From Cavia porcellus (Eukaryota; Chordata; Mammalia; Rodentia; Caviidae), in assembly GCF_034190915.1 (NCBI RefSeq), contig NW_026947503.1, positions 26,370,532 through 26,434,531 of the forward strand: DNA of 64,000 nucleotides, read 5' to 3'. The notes below the pieces were generated by a model, which was not told the DNA's origin, made no database searches, and worked only from the letters and a program-made list of their open reading frames with translations. Below, piece by piece: positions 24,811-38,995 of this stretch. The first letter of the stretch is position 1; each line of letters begins with the position of its first letter. The position numbers and the translations under genes were made by a program.

Positions 24811-26094
24811 TATTTTTGTGGTCTGCATTTTCATTCAACAAAATGTTGAGGGCAATCTTTCCATGTTAATGACTACAGATTTAAATTGCTGAGTAGTATT
24901 CTACTGTATGAAAGAGTAAAAAAAAACAAAATGAAACCAATATCCATCTAATTTATTATTAGTATTCCTGAAAGAGAACATTCATTTATTGAACCACGAT
25001 GGTAAAATTTAAGTGTGGGGGTTACTAATGCATTCATTACCAAAATACTCTTGCTCAAACACCAACAGATACACTGAAATAAAATATTCACAAATTGTAG
25101 GACTACGGTGTTAGAGAAACAGGGTTTGAAAGATTATCAAGCACATTATTCAATAATTCAGTATGCAACTAAAATGCAACTTTAGCTTTTCTTTCCCTTC
25201 AAAAATATGGTTCACAAAACAGGTTTTGTGAAGATTATTTTCTGAGCATAGAAACACAGATATAATTCATCAAAACAGGAAATGTTTTAATGTTTTTTCC
25301 CAGTGTAAGTAATGTTGCATTCAACCTTTTACTAAGTCTCACTTGAGTAATTATCCAACCAATATTTCTCATTAACACTCATTTCTCAGCAAAGATTTTA
25401 ATAGTTGATAGCTTTAGCAAGGCTCTGTATTAATAAGACTTCATTAAGTTTCAACATATATTATAGTACACTTACTGGAATATATAAAAGTGTTCTATAT
25501 ATCATTAGAACTAAACAACATGTGTCTAGATAAATCAGCCTAGCCAATTTGGGGAGAACAGCAGTAGGTCCAACACAGCTTCTGGATTCGCTAATTCAAG
25601 CAAAAGATCATTACACTGTAAGAGGTTTCATTGTATTTGCTTGGTAAAGTCAAAATGGCCTGTTCATATGTTTTACACTTAAATCTCAAAATGAGCAGGA
25701 TGTAATTTAAGCATTCAAGGAATGGGCTGCATCATAAACCCTGATATTGGCTTGAGGGGCAGAAGAAGCCTGGGTGTTGTGTGAGTTGCTGGAGTGCGCT
25801 GGCATGTGGAGATGACAACTGATGCAGGTGAGCTTAGGGACCACAGGGCCATGCTGTAACCTACACTGTGCACAGATCCACAGGCAGGCACAGGCTCAGA
25901 GGCTCAACACACTTCACAAAGCCCAGAAACAACAAGAGGAACTGGAAGAGGAAAATGGATCTCAATGGTAACATCTCGTGAAAGATCTTGACCTCTAAGG
26001 ATAAACAAAAACCAAAAACTAAAAAATGAAAACACCTAACTACAATTCTAGCAAGGTGCTGGGCAGAGATTTTGATAGATAAAGTACAATTTTC

Positions 26095-26262
26095 AGCCAG
26101 GCGTGGCGGTGTATGCCTATAAAATCCCACCACTACAGAGGCTGAAGCAGAAGGATCATGGCAAGTTCAAGACCATCCTGGGCTACAAAGTGAGGCCAAG
26201 GCCAGCCTGAACTGCATAGCGAGACCCTATCTCAAGAAGACCAAAAACAAACAAACAAACAG
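26095..26262 (+). mobile_element. B1-like SINE (longer, dimer-type)
   Basis: GCCAGGCGTGGCGGTGTATG, TCCTGGGCTACAAAGTGAGG, then a second CCAGCCTGAACTGCATAGCG and a (CAAA)n tail. The repeated CCAGCCTG-type segment suggests a partial internal duplication or dimer. Confidence 0.88.
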
Positions 26263-27534
26263 AAAAAAAGAAAAGAAAATAACTATTTTCAAGGAAAGGA
26301 TGAATACATGTATTCAAATAAAACCATGAGCTAGACAAAGGGAAGAAGAAAATTCAGGAAAACCCTGGAAAAAGTGTCAAATGTAACTTAATTTGGATCA
26401 ATTCCTTTATATAGTGAATTACATTTTCTTACCAAAAAAGTTGACTATAAAGTTTAGTGTATGTATTCCAAAGGAGAAAGCACACACAGAACAAAAGCTC
26501 CTTTAGAGCAGGCCCAGAGACTTGCTGATCCCCATATGGAAAGCACCTCACTCTCAGACACCCAGGCAATGTTGAAATAATGGAGCTTTACATAGGCAGT
26601 CCTCCAAGATTCCAAGAGATCAGAAAATAAGGGAAATCCGCATCAAAGTACAGTTGGCTTAATGGCACGAAGACCATTGTATTGGTCCTGAGTAGAAAAA
26701 TCCACCAGGAGGTAAACTCCTAGAAGCACCACTGTTGGAGGAGTCCAGTTTATGGACACTTAATGGACGCCCAGTGAGATTTTGGCTACAAAATCTAATC
26801 CTGTGGTTACCCACTGAGAAAAATGAAGATGGGCGAGATCTCCAATGGAAGGAGTTTAATATGAGCTAATTAAGATGCTGGAGATATATTCCAGAAGAAA
26901 TGATAATGAGAAAATAAACTGGAAAACTAAACTAGATAAAAAGTGGAAAAAAAAATCTGTAACAGATTTGGAGTTTGCCATGCTTTAATAGCATGTTGTT
27001 AATTAAGCAATTTATTGTATCCGTTTTACATTTTATTAGCTATTGATTTTTTAAACCATCATCAAGTTGTTCTGAGGCCTTGTTTAAACTTCATTTTTAG
27101 CTTTCAAGGCAATATGCTGAATCTTATACAACATACTTGCATCTTAGGAAAACACAAGTGACAACAAAATTCAAATTAACTCTTTAGGATGCTTGGTAAT
27201 ACTTAGTTTTTTGTAAATTAGTAGGTCTAAAAAAGTAAGGTAATAAGAAAGCAAGATGACAAGCCAGCACTGAGGATAAAACCTAAATTTAGTTGCTCAA
27301 AATTAGTATTCATGTTAATTACAATTAAATATAAACATTCTCATGAATGGGTAAAATAAAGGTACTCAAATTTTTAAAAATGTTTTGAAACCAAGGAATG
27401 AAAAGTATTTTTTGGAAAATTTAGAACACAAACAAAATAAGACATTATAAAGGGGATAGGAAGCAAATACTAGGAGAATACCTTGCTGTCCTGTGCCCTT
27501 TCCCTGGTAGGATTCACCAACGACCTTGTTACAA

Positions 27535-27880
27535 TGCTTCGTGTACATTAACAGCCTGAGCAAGGTGGCCCTCCAGACTCCTTTCAGGTCAGGCCCTCAC
27601 ACCCACTCATCCTTGCTTCCTGTGCACACACAGCGCCTGATCTCTCCACACCCGTCCTTCCAAGCATCTCGAAGGGCTCCGGCCTTATGTCACCTCCTGT
27701 GGAAAGCTGGCCCACAGCCCACGCACGGCTCTGCAGCACTGTGATTGTTTATTCACCTGCGTCTCTTTCAGATGGAAAGTTCTGTGACAGCAGCTGCCCC
27801 TCTTCCCAGATGCTAACTGTATTCTTAGTACCCTGAGGGTAGTTCCTGGTACACAATCAGCAATCCATAAACATTTTCAT
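27535..27880 (+). repeat. L2-like fragment
   Basis: GTGATTGTTTATTCACCTGC, TCTTAGTACCCTGAGGGTAG and AATCAGCAATCCATAAACAT follow the L2 3' region. Confidence 0.65.
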
Positions 27881-27964
27881 GGGAGGAAAGGCAGGGAAGA
27901 GACTGGCAGGTAGGCGCAACAGGAAGATTTTCCCACCTACACATAGCATGAAGCATTTACTTCA

Positions 27965-28093
<129 letters not shown>

Positions 28094-29660
28094 CTAAAAT
28101 AAAATTCATAGGTCATTAATGGTCGGCATTCCACAGAACTACCACATGCAAGTGCACAGGTAAATGTATTCATGTTGAACATATTATGTCATAGATACTA
28201 GATATTATGTTCTTTGTTTAGGAAATCAGGTTAGAAAAATAAGAAAAGCAATTAAAGTTGTTTCAGGATATGTCCTAATGTCTAAGCGGTTTAATCTTGT
28301 TCTGAGGACAGACCTATCCTCTAGTTGAGAGGATAATCTTGTAAAGCATATGTTAACATACTTTACACAATTTATCTAAAGTCTGCATTAATAGGCAAAC
28401 AAGTGTTATAATTTATGTCCACTACAGGGAAGAATTCTGCAAATGTAGGAAACTGATCACCAAAATTACCCAGGAAACTTGCTTATTTGAAAAGAAAAAC
28501 AAGCAAATCTGTATCACACTATCCTTGTTGTTGAAGGAGTTAAAGACTGTAATTTCAAAACCTTAATAATCACACGTTTTTCATGTCTTATGCTTGATTT
28601 TCCACCAATAACACTGTTTTAAATGCATATAGCTGCAATTAGTAAACATATATATACATGCATGTGTTGGACACACTTATAAATCAAACGGTATTAAAAA
28701 CAAGTTAACAGAGGTAGTTTTGAACCTTTGCCAATAGCTGTCATTGATTTAACCATGAATAATAAAAAGGAAGTTGTATTTTAGACTAGGTCTTTGATAA
28801 AAGGTTCTTACTAATAAAACAAATGCACTCATCTGATGACGTTAATAATTACAGAAAACAGGGCATACGAAGCAAATCACCATCAATATTATATGAATTT
28901 CCCTATTTCAATCTTTAAAGCTATACCTCTACAACATTATCTAATACTCAGTTGACCTCACAAGCTGTAGGTCAGTGTTCTCCTATTGTCTAAAAAGGAA
29001 TGAGGAAACATGTGCCTTCGGTGGAGACAGCACCACCTGTAATTTGTGATGAAGAGATGGAAAACTTGAACCTGTAGGGGAGCATCAGCTTTATTATGTG
29101 ATTCAGCCCATATATATTGTACTATAAACTTCAGTAAGATGTTTTTCGTAATTCCTATCCAAAGACTAAACTGAGAAAGAGAAGAGGAAGGAGGAAAAGA
29201 GACACAAGCACATTCCTCAGCACGCTTTGCAATCAGTTATTTCCAGTCATTTGAATTTAAGGCGCTCTGGGATCCAAAATGATGCCTGTTTTCAACACTC
29301 AATAAAAAAGTGTTACATGGAAATGCAGGCTGGACTCCAGGCAGGGAGGGGCATTAATCTGAGTCAGGCTATCTGGGTTTGTTTTGGGCTTCACTTGGCA
29401 CTATTTGCAGAACCTGGAGCCACATTATTGAAGGGAGTTAACTTAGAGAATCCATGTCTATAGTTTAGGGGTGATGAGGGTGATGATGATGAAGATGGTA
29501 ATGATTAGATAAAACTCAAAGAGATCTATAAAAATTATACAAAACAATACATACATAGCACTCTCCACAATGCATGGCACATAAGAATTTAATAAATGCT
29601 GACATTTTTATTATTCCTGCTTGCTTAGAAACAGCTAAATGTGAACAACTGCATAATTCA

Positions 29661-29664
<4 letters not shown>

Positions 29665-29703
<39 letters not shown>
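29665..29703. repeat. (CA)n microsatellite
   Basis: An uninterrupted CA run of about 19 units. Confidence 0.97.
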
Positions 29704-29704
<1 letters not shown>

Positions 29705-31342
29705 ACTTATTTCCAAATCAACATCCCTCAGCATACTAGGTTGCTTAGAAACAGACTTTAGACTTTGACATTTTATCAAACACATATGGGAACTAGCCAT
29801 GGTGCTGGCCCACAAATGTACTAAATTAAGCAAGGGGTATGCCTACTGAATAACTATTATATGAGGCCAGCTTAACATCAACTATACTAGAATGAAAATT
29901 ATTCTAGACAGGGAGAGGAGGTGGAGGGGCCTCAACCAAATAATGGAAAAAAGTGGCCATTCCCACTTATACAATGTAGGTTAGTCTTCTCCCTTATAAA
30001 ACCAATTTAATGAACTCACTGGGCAAGCATTTTGGTTTTTAAAAGTCAACATTTAGTTCTGCAAAAAAATTGAAATTCTATTGAGTCAACCTGAACCTAA
30101 TTTTTGATTAAGATACTGACTGTGAAGACCTTGATTTACAACAGAGGTTGTAAACAGCAGACCTTTAAACTGAAAGCAGATGGTACACATGTTTAGTTTG
30201 GCTTGCAAAAAATGTTAAAAGATATTTTAAGCCCAGGTTTCTAATTAATTAGATCTCCTGACAAATCAGGATTTCTATGGTTTCCTGAAAGATTAGAAGG
30301 CAGAAAATAATGGGCCTTTTTTTCACACGCAGTAACATCATCTGAGGCATCTGCATCATGTGTGGCTGAGTGGAGGTGGCCACTGCCCTCTGGGCATTTG
30401 CTTTTCACTTAGTTCCACACTGACACAGAGAAGACCTGTGTACCACACTGGCTAGCTTGCTGATTTCTGTCTGGTTTCTCATGGCATTTATGTTAACCCT
30501 TCCATTGTACATACTCAATTCAAAATAGTTTCTTGCATGCTCTGGGAGCCTAGTAGCCATCTAAACTGTGAGCAGACTAAAAATTCTAAGGGAAACCATC
30601 TCTTCTTGAAAGCCCTCACAGCCTGATTCTGAATGGAGGCAGACTCAACTTTCTTCTGGAGACTGGGCCTCACATTTCAGAACAGAATGCAAGGCTTGCA
30701 TCCTTCAGATTAGGATCCTTCCCCAATTAGCAACCAGACCATACTTCAAAACAATTTAAGAAGGTAATAACGAGCTGAAAATAAACCAGCAGGCCCTAAG
30801 GATGTTACAACCCAAGAATCTGTCAACACGCATTTCTACCAGGCTGTGTAAGTTAGCGCTGTTATAAAAACACAGAATGAGATACACAGGAAGCACACCT
30901 GGTATTTCAGAACAGTCTTTACTATTTCATCCTCTGTCTTCACCTGAGGGCTGGTGTTTAGAACATCTACTTGAAGGATACTTGTGCATAAGCCGCTCAT
31001 TGCTTTCCAGTGTCTACCAGAACATCCTGTGCAGTAAGTTCATCTTGGAGTTTTCTATCAAGAAAATAGCTCTCTTTCCAGCTAAATGCCATTACTTTCT
31101 TTTGTCATGTGACAAGAATTACATAATCTAACATGTCTGTTTTTCTGCTAGGAAACTCAGAACAAAATTTATGCTCACTCTGTGTCTGGTAATGACTACT
31201 GCCTACTCTTTTTGCTAATCACTGTTCTGTTTTCCTGTTGTTGTCTAGCTACACACCAAGTTCAACTTTGTGAATTATTTTAAAGACTGTTTTGAACAAA
31301 GGGATATTACACTTTAGATCAGATGTGTGCATGTCAGTACAG

Positions 31343-31346
<4 letters not shown>

Positions 31347-31378
<32 letters not shown>

Positions 31379-31409
31379 GCATGCATACACACACAAACAC
31401 ACACACACT
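31347..31409. repeat. (CA)n microsatellite, interrupted
   Basis: CA units with a CTGCATGCAT interruption. Confidence 0.95.
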
Positions 31410-32355
31410 ACTGCTAGATCCCCCTCAGTTGTGTCTTTTAAAGCCACCTAAAGAAAAATCATGGAGCACTGACTGGAGCTGATAGACAGCTCTGTTGTCT
31501 CATAAGAAAGTGAATACCACTCCTGGCAGTGCAGGGAAGCTTGCTATTTTAAATGGTTTCATACATCTGTTAAGTTCATTAGCATCTCAGCCTGAGAGGT
31601 GCTTCAGCCCTCATTGTGATGGAAATACTGCCATTGTCTTTTGTTTGGACTTTCCCAATTTCTAAGATCTGTGCAGGCACCACCTGAACTGACTTTCACC
31701 TCTACTCTGGCATTAGAAGTGCAGCTGTGCAGGGATCACAGCAGACTTGTAAGCGCTTTGGGATGAGGCAGAAACAATGGTTTGGGTCTCAGATGCTGGA
31801 TCCTAAAAGCCATTTTCAAAATGACAGGTTTCAAAATAAAAAGAGGTTTGGTAGACTTTATATGTGAACGAGTATCATGCCTCATTATATTTTTAGTCAA
31901 AAGAATTGCTGCCTTGAGGAGACAGAGATGGAATATAGAGAAATTAATCTAATTCAGGATGTGCTATGATGAACAATAAGAAAAATCAAGCAATTATGGC
32001 TAGCTGGAGACAGAGTGCTGAATTGTTAAGCACCTCCACCCCCTTGAATAATGAAAGAAAAGGACCTGAAAGGCAGGATTAATAATGAGCAATACTTATA
32101 CTTACATGCCAGTTTTTAAGATACTTTCAGTCTGCTCTACAAAGAAATATAATTAATCCTCTTGCACAGAGAAGGATGCAGAAACTAGAATTTCTAAAAT
32201 AGTCTGGTGTCAACAGAAATTATGCCTTTTAGAATATGCACTTCCCATGGTCTATCTATTCCTGATATTCAGCTTCCAAATAACAAGTTTGAGACTTGAA
32301 TCCAAGACGTAGAATTCTATTATATCCACTTTAGAGGCTGAACAAGATTAAAGGG

Positions 32356-32491
32356 AGCTAAGCATGGTGGTGCATGCCTGTAATTCCAGCACTTGGGAGG
32401 CTGAGACAGGAGTTTTAGGTCAGCCTTGGCTACATAGTGAGTTCAAGATCAGCCTGAATTGCTTTATGAGACCTTGTATAAAAAAAAAAAC
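32356..32491 (+). mobile_element. B1-like SINE
   Basis: GCTAAGCATGGTGGTGCATG, CCAGCACTTGGGAGGCTGAG and GATCAGCCTGAATTGC, ending in an A10 run. It has the same partially duplicated right part as the 26095 copy. Confidence 0.88.
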
Positions 32492-35400
32492 TGAAGGAAA
32501 AATTTTATTTATCTATAGGATGCATCATCTTGTTAAATGGGGATATAATAATGGGGTAAAAAAATGAACCAAATGAAATACTTTGTTACTTTCAATATAA
32601 ATTGTGACAAAACTATTTCCAAAAGTAAACTTTGCTGCCATAAAAATTGCCAGAAGGGAAGGAGCTCTGAAGTACAGACTGTGTAATTAATATTTATAAA
32701 AAAAAAAAAAAGAACAGGTGGAACCTTGGCAGCTCCAAGGTCTGTAGGGCCGGAGACAGAAGCTGCTGATGTGTGGCTTCTTAGGGAACAATATGGTGGG
32801 CTTTAGGCTGAACTAGGCAGGACCAGACACATTGAAAGGTCTGCTGAGCTGAAAATATGTCCCCAGTTGGCTACACAACTCCTTTAAAAGCTCTAAAAAT
32901 TCAACTACTGACTCAGTGGAGGTGTTTTCTCCAGTGTGCTCTGGTGTACTGCAAACAAGCAGGTTTTCATAGGTATAAGCACAGCAGATGCTCTAAGTTC
33001 CTATCTGTGTAGGAAGACAGGAAACAGGTTGGAAAGTGCCAGGTATTCAGGAAAGTTAATGAGCAGGCAGTTAAGGCAGAGCCCTGAAAAGAAAAGGAGG
33101 GGGTAATTCCAAAGACCTCCAAGTATGGTCATTTTCCTAATGCTGAACCCACTGAAGGATAATCAGTAACACCACGCCAAGGTTGGGATGAGTGTACATC
33201 TGTACAGGAAGCACTAGCCACAGATTTGGTATCTCTTACATATTCATAGCTGCTGAGTCAGAAAGGGGCGGATAAGGAGGGTGGGCTAACATCTGATTTG
33301 CATGCCTTTCTGACATCCCAATACAGAAGGCCATAGATTTCATGGCTGGCTGGCAGGGAGATAACTGCTCAAGGCAGACAGAAGACAAAGACATCCCTCT
33401 GACTGACAGCTTTCTTTGTTAGACAAGAGAAAGGCTCATTAAAAAAGAGCTGTTTCAGAAGAGTTCAAAAGTTAAGAAATAATTATGTTCGAGAAAAAAA
33501 AAATCCTTCCTTTTCTCCCAAGCAACCAATTTGTGAAAGTTTTTATTAGATATTTAAGGTTTATCTGTTCAAGGAAAGAAATTATGGATTCAGCAAATAA
33601 TTTAGGAAGATAATCAAATCATTAAAAATGGATAATCTTATCTATGGCCGATTAAAAGGCTCAAGTGCAATTTAATTATCACTGTGCCCTAAGCCTTCTC
33701 AAGCCTCTCTGCACACAGGCTCTCAGGACCACACAACACTGCCCAGAGCACCCAGAGGTCACCACTCTTTGCTGCGTGTGGACAGGACTGCCTTAAAGCA
33801 GGTCAGACAGATAAAAATCTACTCTGCTTCTAGATACCTCTATGGAGGATTCCAAAACACCTCCCTTCCACAAGAGGATCCTTTTCAGTGTTTAACAATG
33901 CGAGCTGTCAGAAATCTTTCCTGACATCAACTTTAAATGCAAAATGCTGCGAGTTTAGCACTTCTTGGTCTGTTCTCAGCAAAGATGGAGAAGCACTCAT
34001 TAACAATCTCGGGGATAATCACCTTTTGGGTCCTTGAGGGCCACCGTAGTATCTTGCCCCCTTTTTACTTTTACTTGCTATTTTCAAGATTAATGAACTA
34101 TCCTGGTGACTAGAACTTTCCATTCAAGTGTCATTTTCCAAGGTTTTTTTTTTTATAGTTTGGTGGCTGGTCCTTAAACTGTCTCTGACCTTTCTCATCA
34201 TATCATTTTAGAGCTGGATGGTATCTGATGGTCACCTTATTAAGTGACGTCTCAAAATGTAGAATCTCAAACTGGCCTGAAAAGAATTTAAGCCAGTACC
34301 AGGAAGAAACAGGATATTATTGTATTTTCTCACAGTGCTATGCAGGAGGCCAGCACCATGCTTACTTTTTTAGAAAATGGAAATCATGGCTGACAATTAC
34401 CATTAGAAGACTATTTACAGAAGTTCTTGAAATGGGGAAGCTAGCAGAGTTGCTGGTATACAGACAGTTGACATTCACAGTGCCTCCAGTTACCTTCAGG
34501 AGATCAAGATATGGACAAAGAACCCAAGGGACAAAGTCCCAGTGAGCAGAGACGGATGGACACAGATTATCAGCATCTGCTGTATATATCCTTCTACTAT
34601 ACTTCCTAAGATCATCTGTACCAACCTTGTATTGTCTATCTTGATAAACTCCCACTCACTGAATGCTCCCTGATCCTCACCTATTCCCACTTCTCCAGTT
34701 TGCCAGTTATCAACATGTAAATCGTATCTCCCAGGTGCTTATAGAGACTCACTGGTATATCACCACTGTGGTCACTGATAAAGGTGCATATATAACTTGA
34801 TTCTTTTAAATTTTTAATACTTTAACACAAACAAACAACCAAGTCTACCAAGGGTTTACTGCAAAGTAGCTTTTGCTATTCTTCAAACAGGGGAACACGA
34901 GATAGAGGGAAGGAGACAAAAAATTAAAATGTGTGATGTACATGAATCTGTTGCCCAACAGAATACTTTGATTCTATCACTTAAATTGCTTCATCAGCAT
35001 TAGGTATGTTACACACTAATGCTAAGTGACTTTGCTGAATGCAGGTGATCAGGATTTTGAGTGATGTCTGGTGGTGCTTTGAGGTGGGTGCTGGTGGATT
35101 CTGAGAGCAGCAGTATGGGGTGGAGTGGGGACTCATAGGGAAAGTATCTATTCCCCAGTCTTGGGCAGGCAACAGTCAGGTGACCTCTCTTTGCAGACCT
35201 CATTCATCCTTGGGGGTGGGATGGGTGGGCCTCAGGACTCCCAATTGCTGGCTAACTAACGCCCTTCCACAGCCAGGCGAAGGCTCCTATTTGGCCCAGG
35301 CTCCCTTCACAGCCTGGAGGCATTTGGTCCACTGCATTTTCCCTTCCCTGCCACCCTTAGAGGACAGCACTACCTGGTCTAGGGAAAGCCTAGTCTCCGA

Positions 35401-35853
35401 AGGGGCCTCAGGTAACCCGCAGCTCTACACTCTTGGCGGAAGTAAGGTCCCCTGGTCCATGCCATAACTGAATATGAAGAACAATTCTTTTCCTTCATTC
35501 AGCTCCCAGAACTTAAAATCTCTGAAAATGCAGCTTCCTTTTCCTCCTTCACTAGTTAAAAAAAAAGAAGGCAGATGCTGTGTTGGGTCCTGAGACAACC
35601 AGGCAGGGACCCCTTCTCACACAGAGCAGCTTCCCTCTCTGGTACTCAGCATCTCCAAGTCTTCAGTTCCCCTAAGGTCACCTGTACTCCAAAGAGACAA
35701 CACCTACTGTGAGCACCATAAATAAGCACTTCTTAATCAAAAGGTAATTATAAAATCAGGAGCCTGGCTTTCTCACTTGGACACATAATGCAGAAACAAA
35801 AAATATCGACCAAAATGAAAGTGTGTGGCAAATATAATCTCAAAACGCTCTAG

Positions 35854-35960
35854 TTTTGTTTTTTGGTTTTTTTTGTGTGTTTTTTTGGTGCCAGGGATTG
35901 AACTCACGACTTTGTGTTTGCCAAGCAGGCACTTACACAGCTGAACTAAACTCCCAGTCC
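35854..35960 (-). mobile_element. ID-type SINE, older copy
   Basis: The minus strand reads GGGACTGGGAGTTTAGTTCA and CGTGAGTTCAATCCCTGGCA, with an A-rich tail. The imperfect 13-bp duplication CAAAACGCTCTAG / CAAAACTCTCTGG lies at 35841-35853 and 35961-35973. Confidence 0.85.
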
Positions 35961-36721
35961 CAAAACTCTCTGGTCTTGAAGACAGCCCAACCTTTTTCAC
36001 TGGCTGTATTACCTCCCATAGTGTAAGCACGTAAGTCTAGATGCTGCCCTTTGGCAATTCTACAATAATTTTGAACAGAGATTTGAGAGTTGAAAATGGG
36101 TTGTTTATCTCTCTAATTTCTTGAAGGAAGGTCAAGGTGTTGCTTTTTATTCACATTCTGCCAACTGTGCGTAATGAGTCAACTTGTTAGGGTATTTTCC
36201 AATTCAAAAAGCATTGGAAAACTCAACTCAGTGAATTGAGTTATTTTCTATCAGAATCTAATTGAAAAGAAAATATATTATGTGAGAAAAACAAGTGGAT
36301 TTAGTATCATCTTAACATCTTAATGGAAAATAGATTTAAGGATAAATATAATCAAGTGAGTTATCTTAAGTTTTATTATAAGATCTAATGCCTAAAGTAA
36401 GCAGACTCTATTCCTTAAAATAGGTACAGCATTTATTACTCATTTGAAGGTACTAAGAGATATTTATATTTCATATGGGAATAAACTGACTGACAATTTT
36501 TCAATATCAACATATTGATAATCTTTATGATACAAGTAATAGTTTTTGGAATTTCTTCTGAGGGAAGGGTTATATTTCACCCATGTCTAAGTAACAAGAA
36601 TCAACATAAACGTTTAACACTAATCTTGTAATTTAGGCTTCGTCAATAATTTCAGATATTTGAATACCGAAGATTATATGTTCATTGGCATTGATTATAA
36701 ATTATCAAATTTAGATGTTCT

Positions 36722-36818
36722 GGGGCTGGGGAATTAACTCAGTGGCATAAGCCCCTGCTTGCAAGTGTGTGGTCGTGAGTTCACTCCCTGATACAGATTA
36801 AAAAAACAAACAAACAAA
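36722..36818 (+). mobile_element. ID-type SINE, diverged copy
   Basis: The body reads GGGGCTGGGGAATTAACTCA and GTGAGTTCACTCCCTGATAC, then a (CAAA)n tail. The perfect 16-bp target-site duplication CAAATTTAGATGTTCT lies at 36706-36721 and 36819-36834. Confidence 0.93.
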
Positions 36819-37067
36819 CAAATTTAGATGTTCTTAAAAAGTCTATGACTTAACATATGTCATTAATTGTTTACCAATCTTCAAATGTAGTAATCATGCA
36901 ACTTTTCTAAAAATATGTGCTGGCTTTAGGAGTTTGTCCTTCCATTTAACTGAGAAATTTCAGCTTTAAAGAAGAAATTTTCAATTAAATAGACATTAAC
37001 CCATCTATTTATCTCAGCCCTTCTTTCTCATGTTCTTGTTGCAGGTAAGTAGGAACTGAGTGGACAT

Positions 37068-37110
37068 ACACACGCACATATGCATATGCACACACATACA
37101 CACACACATA
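37068..37110. repeat. (CA)n-rich tract, interrupted
   Basis: CACGCACATATGCATATGCA followed by CA-rich units. Confidence 0.85.
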
Positions 37111-38895
37111 CCCTCTTCTGCTATATTACACAAATATTTTGCACAGTGAAATAACTATAAAATATCCAGTTAAAATTTACATTGGCAATGTATTTGCTTT
37201 CTTGAAATGGTCAATTTTATAAAGTCATGTCTTGGAAATTAGGTTAGTCAAAAATCTTAAATATCACATTCCAAATTATATGGAATAATTATCACCAGTT
37301 TTTAGTAACAGATGATGGCAGTCTATTTGCATTATATAAGACTCTTAATTCCAAGAATGATATCCAGAAAATAAATCTGGTTAAGTATATAATTTAAAAC
37401 ACAACATTTTTCACATAATTCAACATTTTAAAATGTAATTGTAGTCATACTTAATGATTATTTATGGATACTCAAACACTGAATGTTAATTTGATTTAGA
37501 TAAATGTGATTGGGTCTTAAATATAGTGAATAAATTATTATCAAATACATCAGTATGAAATAATTATACAACACTTTTAAAAGTGTAACTTCAATACATT
37601 TCAAAAATCACAGAAAAAAGCTGTTTTGCACATTTGGGCAGATCCTATAGTTAAGTTTTTCTAACACAAACCTATTCAGACACATTCATGCTTAAAATGA
37701 AGAGTCTCGTTTTTGGATTCTCATGACTATAAAAATTTTGTTAAATATGAGAAGATTTTTAAAAACAGTTGAACATAATATGGCTATATATTTATTCTAA
37801 AAAGACAGTAAAAAGTATTTTTAAAGGTAAGATTGTGCTGTAAAAGACAACCTATTGCTTCTCTTGGGAGCTAATTAGGAAAATGAGCTGTCTCGTTAGT
37901 TTATCTCTGTATCCTTCTGGCCTGTATATGGCAAGACTTCAGCAGATACAAGTCCACACTAACCCATGGCACAGCCATCCTGTGCCTGCATGATGTCCAT
38001 CATGATGCCTCGGCATCTCTGTGGCTTCTGACTTGGGTTGACACCAACAGCCCATGGCTGACTGAAACAGTGGGACACGGTCTTCACACAAGCTTCCTCT
38101 CACCTCACCATCTGCCTGTTAGAATGGTCCCTGGTGACACAAAATTGCCTTGTGTAGATGGTACTAAAACTCTAGAACTTGTTCTTTTCAAAAACATATT
38201 TCATATTTAACATTTTAACTACTATAAAAAGGGAAATTTTTGAAAGTCTTAAGGAAAACCAAGGCATGACCTAAGATTCCAAAACATGCATATGAATGTC
38301 ACCACATCTTTTGGCTCACTTATTTTAGATATATCTAGATATATTTTAGATTTATTTTAGAGTATATCCACTAAAACACACATACAAGTTGAGGAAATTT
38401 GCACTTCATGTGTAATTTATCATGCCTCTTGAACTTATTAAAACAGAAACTCAGATTAGCCTAGAAGAGGACAGACTAAATACTGTTCTATATTCCCAGG
38501 TCCATTTGCTTTGTTAAGAAATGTCAAGATATAAAAACATAAAATTAAGCACCTAGCTTTGATATAACATCTACATTTTTCTTAATATTAAAATATTAAC
38601 ATTTATAACCAATACAATAATATTTTTTCGCACATAGAAATTGGATTTGCAAATATTCTAGAGCAACTACTATGGCAATGTGACAACAGCTGTACTTACG
38701 AGTCCTGAGTTAGTCTTTGCTATCCCACATTCACCTAGTGTATTAAAGTCTGTGTTAGTTTTATGAATAGGCAACATTTTCTTGTTTGAAAATAAGGATG
38801 GTATCTATTTGCTTGTTTGAGGTCTTGGCTACCTCAAGAGATTAAACATTTCTCAGATACCTATAGTTAAAAATGTTTTGAAAGCTCATTATGCC

Positions 38896-38995
38896 CTTGG
38901 GCAGTGGTGGCAAACCTAAGGCATACAAGCCACAGAGGGCTGTTTGTACCACTGAAGGCTCTAAAAGTTTCACCATCATTGTCGTGGGGCTTGTG
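38896..38995. repeat. Possible hAT-type non-autonomous DNA transposon fragment
   Basis: CAGTGGTGGCAAACCTAAGG and CACAGAGGGCTG resemble the terminal region of hAT MITEs, which start CAGNGGTGGC. The other terminus was not found. Confidence 0.3.

Noticed and set aside
29516..29833. 105-codon minus-strand ORF
   Set aside because: Its core is a translated CA microsatellite (VCVCVC).
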